Assembly: GCA_021817185.1 (NCBI GenBank)
Contig: JAKAVU010000086.1
Span: forward strand, 1 to 10,032
Reading direction: 5' to 3'
Source of the DNA: a bacterium
GTDB lineage: Bacteria > Chloroflexota > Dormibacteria > UBA8260 > Bog-877
Length of the DNA stretch: 10,032 bases
Shown here: positions 7,298-10,032 of the stretch, piece after piece
Layout of the letters: each line of letters starts with the position of its first letter
Numbering within the stretch: position 1 is the first letter of the stretch
The notes under the pieces: model-generated
Told to the model about the DNA's origin: nothing
Database searches by the model: none
Seen by the model: only the letters and a program-made list of their open reading frames with translations
Program-made: the position numbers and the translations under genes

Positions 7298-8086
7298 TCA
7301 GGGATGCACCAGCGCCGCGGGCATTCCCTCGGTCGGGGAGCTCGGCGCCGCGCCGGCGAGCTCGGCCAGGCCCGCCAGGTGGGCCGACCGGCCCGCGACC
7401 ACCGCCTGGGAGAACGCCCGCGCCATGGCCACCGGGTCCCCGGCTCTGGCGATCCCGGTGTTGACCAGCACGCCCGCCGCCCCCCACTCCATCACCCGCG
7501 CCGCATCCGAGGGCGCCGCCAGCCCCGCATCCACGATCACCGGGACCGGGCACTTGGCGATGATCAGCCGCAGGTTGTGGGCGTTCAGCACCCCCAGGGT
7601 GGAGCCGATGGGGGCCGCTCCGGGCATCACGGCGGCGGCGCCGGCGGCCGCGAGCCGCAGGGCCAGGGACACGTCGTCGCTGGCGTAAGGCATCACCGTG
7701 AATCCCTCCTTCACCAGCCGCACCGTCGCGTCCAGGGTCTCGATCGGGTCGGGCAGGAGCGTGGACGGCTCACCCACCACCTCCACCTTGATGAAGTCGG
7801 AGAGATGCGCCGCCCGCGCCAGCCGGGCCAGCCGCACGGCCTCATCCGCGCTGGTGGCCCCCGCGGTGTTGGGGAGCAGGGTGTACCTGGACAGCTCGAT
7901 CCCCTCCAGCTCGGAGCGGCGGTCGCCGTCGAGATGAAGACGGCGCACCGCCAGGGTGATCATCTGCGCCCCGGAGGCCTCGATCGCCCGTGCCAGCACG
8001 TCCGCCGAGGGAAACTTGCCCGTCCCGTGGATCAGCCTGGACCCCAGCCGCACTCCGCCCAGCCGCAGCGCATCGTCCTCGATCAA
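7298..8086 (-). CDS. thiG: Thiazole synthase ThiG
   Basis: ThiG condenses deoxyxylulose 5-phosphate, a glycine-derived imine and sulfur from ThiS thiocarboxylate into the thiazole phosphate of thiamine. The 262-residue TIM-barrel protein shows LRLGGVRLGSRLIHGTGKF at the N-terminus, the LLPNTAGA loop (about 70-77), FIKVEVVGE with the Schiff-base Lys100, MPYASDDVSLALRL, AAVMPGAAPIGSTLGVLN (the family more often has PLGAPIGSG), PVIVDAGLAAPSDAARVME and GVLVNTGIARAGDPVAMARA. The start is TTG 8086, one base after the thiE-thiS stop. It has GGGAGG 8 bases upstream and gives the usual N-terminal residues; there is no ATG or GTG start that fits as well. A longer open reading frame extends upstream to 8713 but is the wrong frame of the fusion gene. 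Stop TGA. Confidence 0.96.
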   Translation of the reverse strand: MIEDDALRLGGVRLGSRLIHGTGKFPSADVLARAIEASGAQMITLAVRRLHLDGDRRSELEGIELSRYTLLPNTAGATSADEAVRLARLARAAHLSDFIKVEVVGEPSTLLPDPIETLDATVRLVKEGFTVMPYASDDVSLALRLAAAGAAAVMPGAAPIGSTLGVLNAHNLRLIIAKCPVPVIVDAGLAAPSDAARVMEWGAAGVLVNTGIARAGDPVAMARAFSQAVVAGRSAHLAGLAELAGAAPSSPTEGMPAALVHP

Positions 8087-8087
8087 C

Positions 8088-8972
8088 TCAGCCGCCTCCC
8101 ACAAAGTGCACCACCTCCAGCCGGTCGCCGGCGTGGAGATCGACCAGATCCCAGCTCTCCCGGGCCGGGATCGTGCCGTTGACCTCCACCACCACCCCCT
8201 CGTCGCCCAGCTCGAGGGCGGCCGCGAGCTCGCCGAGATGCTCCCCGGGGCGGCACTTGCGGGGGGCCCCGTTGATGAATATCCAGGGCCAGGTCGTGGC
8301 CTCGCGCATGGACTGCCGGAACCGCGCCGCCGCCGCGCGCGGATCTGGAGCGGCGCAGATCGCCCGCACCACGGCCACCATGTCCGCCCCGCTCTCCAGA
8401 GCCAGCCTGGCCTCGTCCGGCCCCAGTCCCCCGATCGCCACCACCGGCACGTGGCTGCGCCGCGCGGCCACGGACACGTGCTCAAAGCCCACCGCGGGGC
8501 GACCGGGCTTGGTCGGGGTCTCGTGGACCGGCCCGGCGGAGATGTAGTCCGCCCGCTGCGCCATCGCCTCGTCCACCTGGCTCCGGTTATGAGTCGACCG
8601 ACCGATGAGCGCCTCTTCGCCCAGCAGCCGACGGGCCTCATCCAGGGGCATGTCGGCCTGGCCGAGATGGACGCCGTCGGCTCCGGTGTCCCGGGCCAGC
8701 TCCACCCAGTCATCCACTATGAAGGGGATCCCCCGCCGCCGGCAGACGTCGCCGCAGCGGCCCGCCAGCTCCACCAGCTGGCGCGGGTCCACCCCCTTGC
8801 GGCGGAGCTGGAAGATGTCCACACCGCCCGCGATCGCAGCCTCCAGCGTCGCCGGCAGCTCGGCCTCCGGGGTGGCGTCGTCTGACACCAGGTACAGGCG
8901 AGCTGTCAGGAGTCGCTCTCTCAGGCGGGCGCCCGTGGCCGGCCCACTGGACCCGGCCGACGGCTGGGACAT
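8088..8972 (-). CDS. thiE: ThiE-ThiS fusion: thiamine-phosphate synthase with C-terminal sulfur-carrier domain
   Basis: A 294-residue two-domain protein. Residues about 24-223 are ThiE, which joins thiazole phosphate and hydroxymethylpyrimidine diphosphate. Motifs are RLYLVSDD, IFQLRRKG, PFIVDDWVELARDTGADGVH plus LGQADMP, GRSTHN, SAGPVHETPTKPGRPAVG and PVVAIGGL. Residues about 230-294 are a complete ubiquitin-like ThiS: IFINGAPRKCRPGEHLGEL, VVVEVNGTIPARESW, LHAGDRLEVVHFVGGG. The fusion ends at the diglycine that ThiF adenylates and that carries the thiocarboxylate, so the tail is free to work. One frame covers both domains with no stop, so this is a true fusion rather than two genes. The start ATG 8972 is 13 bases after the alr stop; the GGAG just before it is very close, so coupling to alr translation is likely. 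thiG follows after one base. The Asp-Asp at 87-88 replaces the more usual Asn-Asp. Confidence 0.95.
   Translation of the reverse strand: MSQPSAGSSGPATGARLRERLLTARLYLVSDDATPEAELPATLEAAIAGGVDIFQLRRKGVDPRQLVELAGRCGDVCRRRGIPFIVDDWVELARDTGADGVHLGQADMPLDEARRLLGEEALIGRSTHNRSQVDEAMAQRADYISAGPVHETPTKPGRPAVGFEHVSVAARRSHVPVVAIGGLGPDEARLALESGADMVAVVRAICAAPDPRAAAARFRQSMREATTWPWIFINGAPRKCRPGEHLGELAAALELGDEGVVVEVNGTIPARESWDLVDLHAGDRLEVVHFVGGG
8095..8100 (-). promoter_or_regulatory. Ribosome binding site of thiG inside the thiS end
   Basis: GGGAGG on the minus strand is formed by the final valine and glycine codons of the ThiE-ThiS fusion and lies 8 bases before the TTG start of thiG at 8086. It decides the thiG start, since no ATG or GTG is close, and couples thiG translation to completion of its sulfur donor. 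Confidence 0.65.
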
Positions 8973-8985
8973 GCTCCAATTGTAT

Positions 8986-10032
8986 TCAGCGAGGAACTCC
9001 GACCATCCCTATCGCCTCCCGCGGCACCCGGGGCAGGATCTGGGTGACCACCTCGTAGTTGATCGTCCCCAGCCTCTGCGCCACCTCCTCCGCGGTTATC
9101 ACCAGCGACTCCTGGCGCCCGATGAGGACGGCCAGATCCCCGCGGCAGATGGAGGGATCGGATGAGACGTCCACCATGCACATGTCCATGGACACATCGC
9201 CCACCAGCGGGTGGCGGCGGCCGCGGATCAGCACCGTCCCGAAATTCCGGGGTCCGCGCCGGAAACCGTCCCCATAGCCGACCGGAAGCGTCGCCACCGT
9301 CATGTCGGCGGGAGCTGTGAAGGCGTCTCCGTAGCCCACGTGCGTGCCCTTGGAGATGCGGCGCAGCTGGGCGACCGTGGTCTTGAAGCTCAGCACGGGG
9401 CGGCGGCGCCGCCCATCGCCGGTCTCCAGCCCCAGCAGCTCACCCCCCAGCCGCACCATGTCCAGGCGGGCCGAAGCCGCGTGCTTCCAGGCGGCGCTGT
9501 TGGCGGCATGGCGGATGGCGAAACGGTGCCCCTGGCGCTCGGCCAGCCGCAGCCCCAGTTGAAAGCGCTCCATCTGCCCCGCCACCGCCGCGGCGTCCTG
9601 GCCCTTGCGAAAGTGGGTGTATATCCCCTCCAGCTCCACGTGTGCGAGTCCGGCCGCCATGGCCACGAATTCGCCGACCTCCTCCGGCGCCACCCCGAGG
9701 CGGGACATGCCCGTGTCGACCTTGAGATGAGCCCTGGCGCCGATCCCCATCCGCTCCCCGGCGCGGTCCAGGGCCTCCAGGACCTCCCGGTCGAACACCG
9801 TCACCACCAACCCCAGGCGGTGCGCCTGCTCCACCAGGTCCGGCGGCGTGTATCCCAGCACCAGCATCGGGGCGTCGATTCCGCGCCGGCGCAGCTCCGC
9901 CGCCTCGGCCAGGGTCGCGGTCGCCACCCAGCTGGCCCCGCTCGAGAGGGCCGTCCGCGCCACCTGGACGGCGCCGTGCCCGTAGGCATCCGCCTTCACC
10001 ACCGCCATCAGCCGGGTCGGGCCCAGCTCGTC
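8986..10032 (-). CDS. alr: Alanine racemase (PLP-dependent), 5' end missing
   Basis: 348 residues are visible; about 25 N-terminal residues lie past the right edge. The frame is open from base 10032 (reading DELGPTRL before MAVVKADAYGHG), so the Met at 10008 is internal and not the start. The enzyme interconverts L- and D-alanine for peptidoglycan in the cytoplasm. Visible: the PLP lysine in AVVKADAYGHG (Lys13 as seen), LKVDTGMSRLGV, RHAANSAAW, a VRLGG segment whose Arg should contact the PLP pyridine nitrogen, GTHVGYGDAF with the catalytic Tyr (about 234), LPVGYGDGF, GDVSMDMCMVDVS, and the C-terminal PRVPR. Several positions differ from common Alr: VRLGGELLG for VRPGIALYG, THFRKGQDA for THFATADE, and ILPRVPR where a Tyr usually precedes RVPR. 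The name is well supported by fold, catalytic residues and position before the t6A genes, but substrate range could differ. Stop TGA. Confidence 0.92.
   Translation of the reverse strand, partial: DELGPTRLMAVVKADAYGHGAVQVARTALSSGASWVATATLAEAAELRRRGIDAPMLVLGYTPPDLVEQAHRLGLVVTVFDREVLEALDRAGERMGIGARAHLKVDTGMSRLGVAPEEVGEFVAMAAGLAHVELEGIYTHFRKGQDAAAVAGQMERFQLGLRLAERQGHRFAIRHAANSAAWKHAASARLDMVRLGGELLGLETGDGRRRRPVLSFKTTVAQLRRISKGTHVGYGDAFTAPADMTVATLPVGYGDGFRRGPRNFGTVLIRGRRHPLVGDVSMDMCMVDVSSDPSICRGDLAVLIGRQESLVITAEEVAQRLGTINYEVVTQILPRVPREAIGMVGVPR

Noticed and set aside
7284..7553. Upstream extension of the thiL frame
   Set aside because: It overlaps the 3' part of thiG in another frame and is Gly/Ala/Arg-rich noise; ThiL similarity starts near 7230.
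8087..8713. Upstream extension of the thiG frame to a 471-codon protein
   Set aside because: The extra part overlaps the ThiE-ThiS domains in the wrong frame and has no family similarity. The TTG at 8086 with a good ribosome site explains the start.

Overview
The window is a GC-rich (well over 60% by eye) stretch of bacterial chromosome in which every supported gene lies on the minus strand. All ten genes whose 3' ends are visible stop with TGA, and several appear to start at TTG or GTG. Gene order alr ... tsaE-tsaB-rimI-tsaD is familiar from high-GC Gram-positive bacteria (Actinomycetota) and some relatives. I would place the DNA in Actinomycetota or a neighbouring high-GC lineage (Chloroflexota or Dormibacterota type), but the sequence alone does not settle this. 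No tRNA, rRNA, CRISPR array, insertion sequence or phage gene was seen.

In the direction of transcription (right to left), the window opens with a 5'-truncated alanine racemase gene (alr, cell wall D-alanine). Next comes a compact thiamine block: a ThiE-ThiS fusion, thiG and thiL. After that is the t6A tRNA-modification block tsaE-tsaB-rimI-tsaD. Adjacent genes overlap or sit within about 30 bases of each other from alr (10032) to tsaD (3642), so the eight genes look like one operon. ThiS carries sulfur to ThiG for the thiazole. The ThiE half couples thiazole to the pyrimidine, and ThiL phosphorylates thiamine phosphate to the cofactor. TsaB, TsaD and TsaE install threonylcarbamoyl on A37 of ANN-decoding tRNAs, and RimI acetylates the N-terminus of ribosomal protein S18 or other proteins.

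A gap of about 145 bases (3497-3641) separates tsaD from a second group. It contains a possible promoter, a GC-rich hairpin and a perfect Shine-Dalgarno. The second group is a family 5 (peptide/oligopeptide type) lipoprotein substrate-binding protein, a DUF2891 protein of unknown function, and the first third of pxpA (5-oxoprolinase subunit A), which runs off the left edge. Together these suggest peptide or pyroglutamate scavenging, which is inference.

The most notable oddity is an in-frame TAA at codon 55 of tsaB, in an otherwise intact and normally placed gene that is usually essential. Other points worth a second look are the ThiE-ThiS fusion, a thiG start whose ribosome site is built from the ThiS C-terminal glycine codons, the thiamine genes placed inside the alr/t6A neighbourhood, and an alanine racemase with altered active-site entrance residues. 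I did not find a convincing new multi-gene system.
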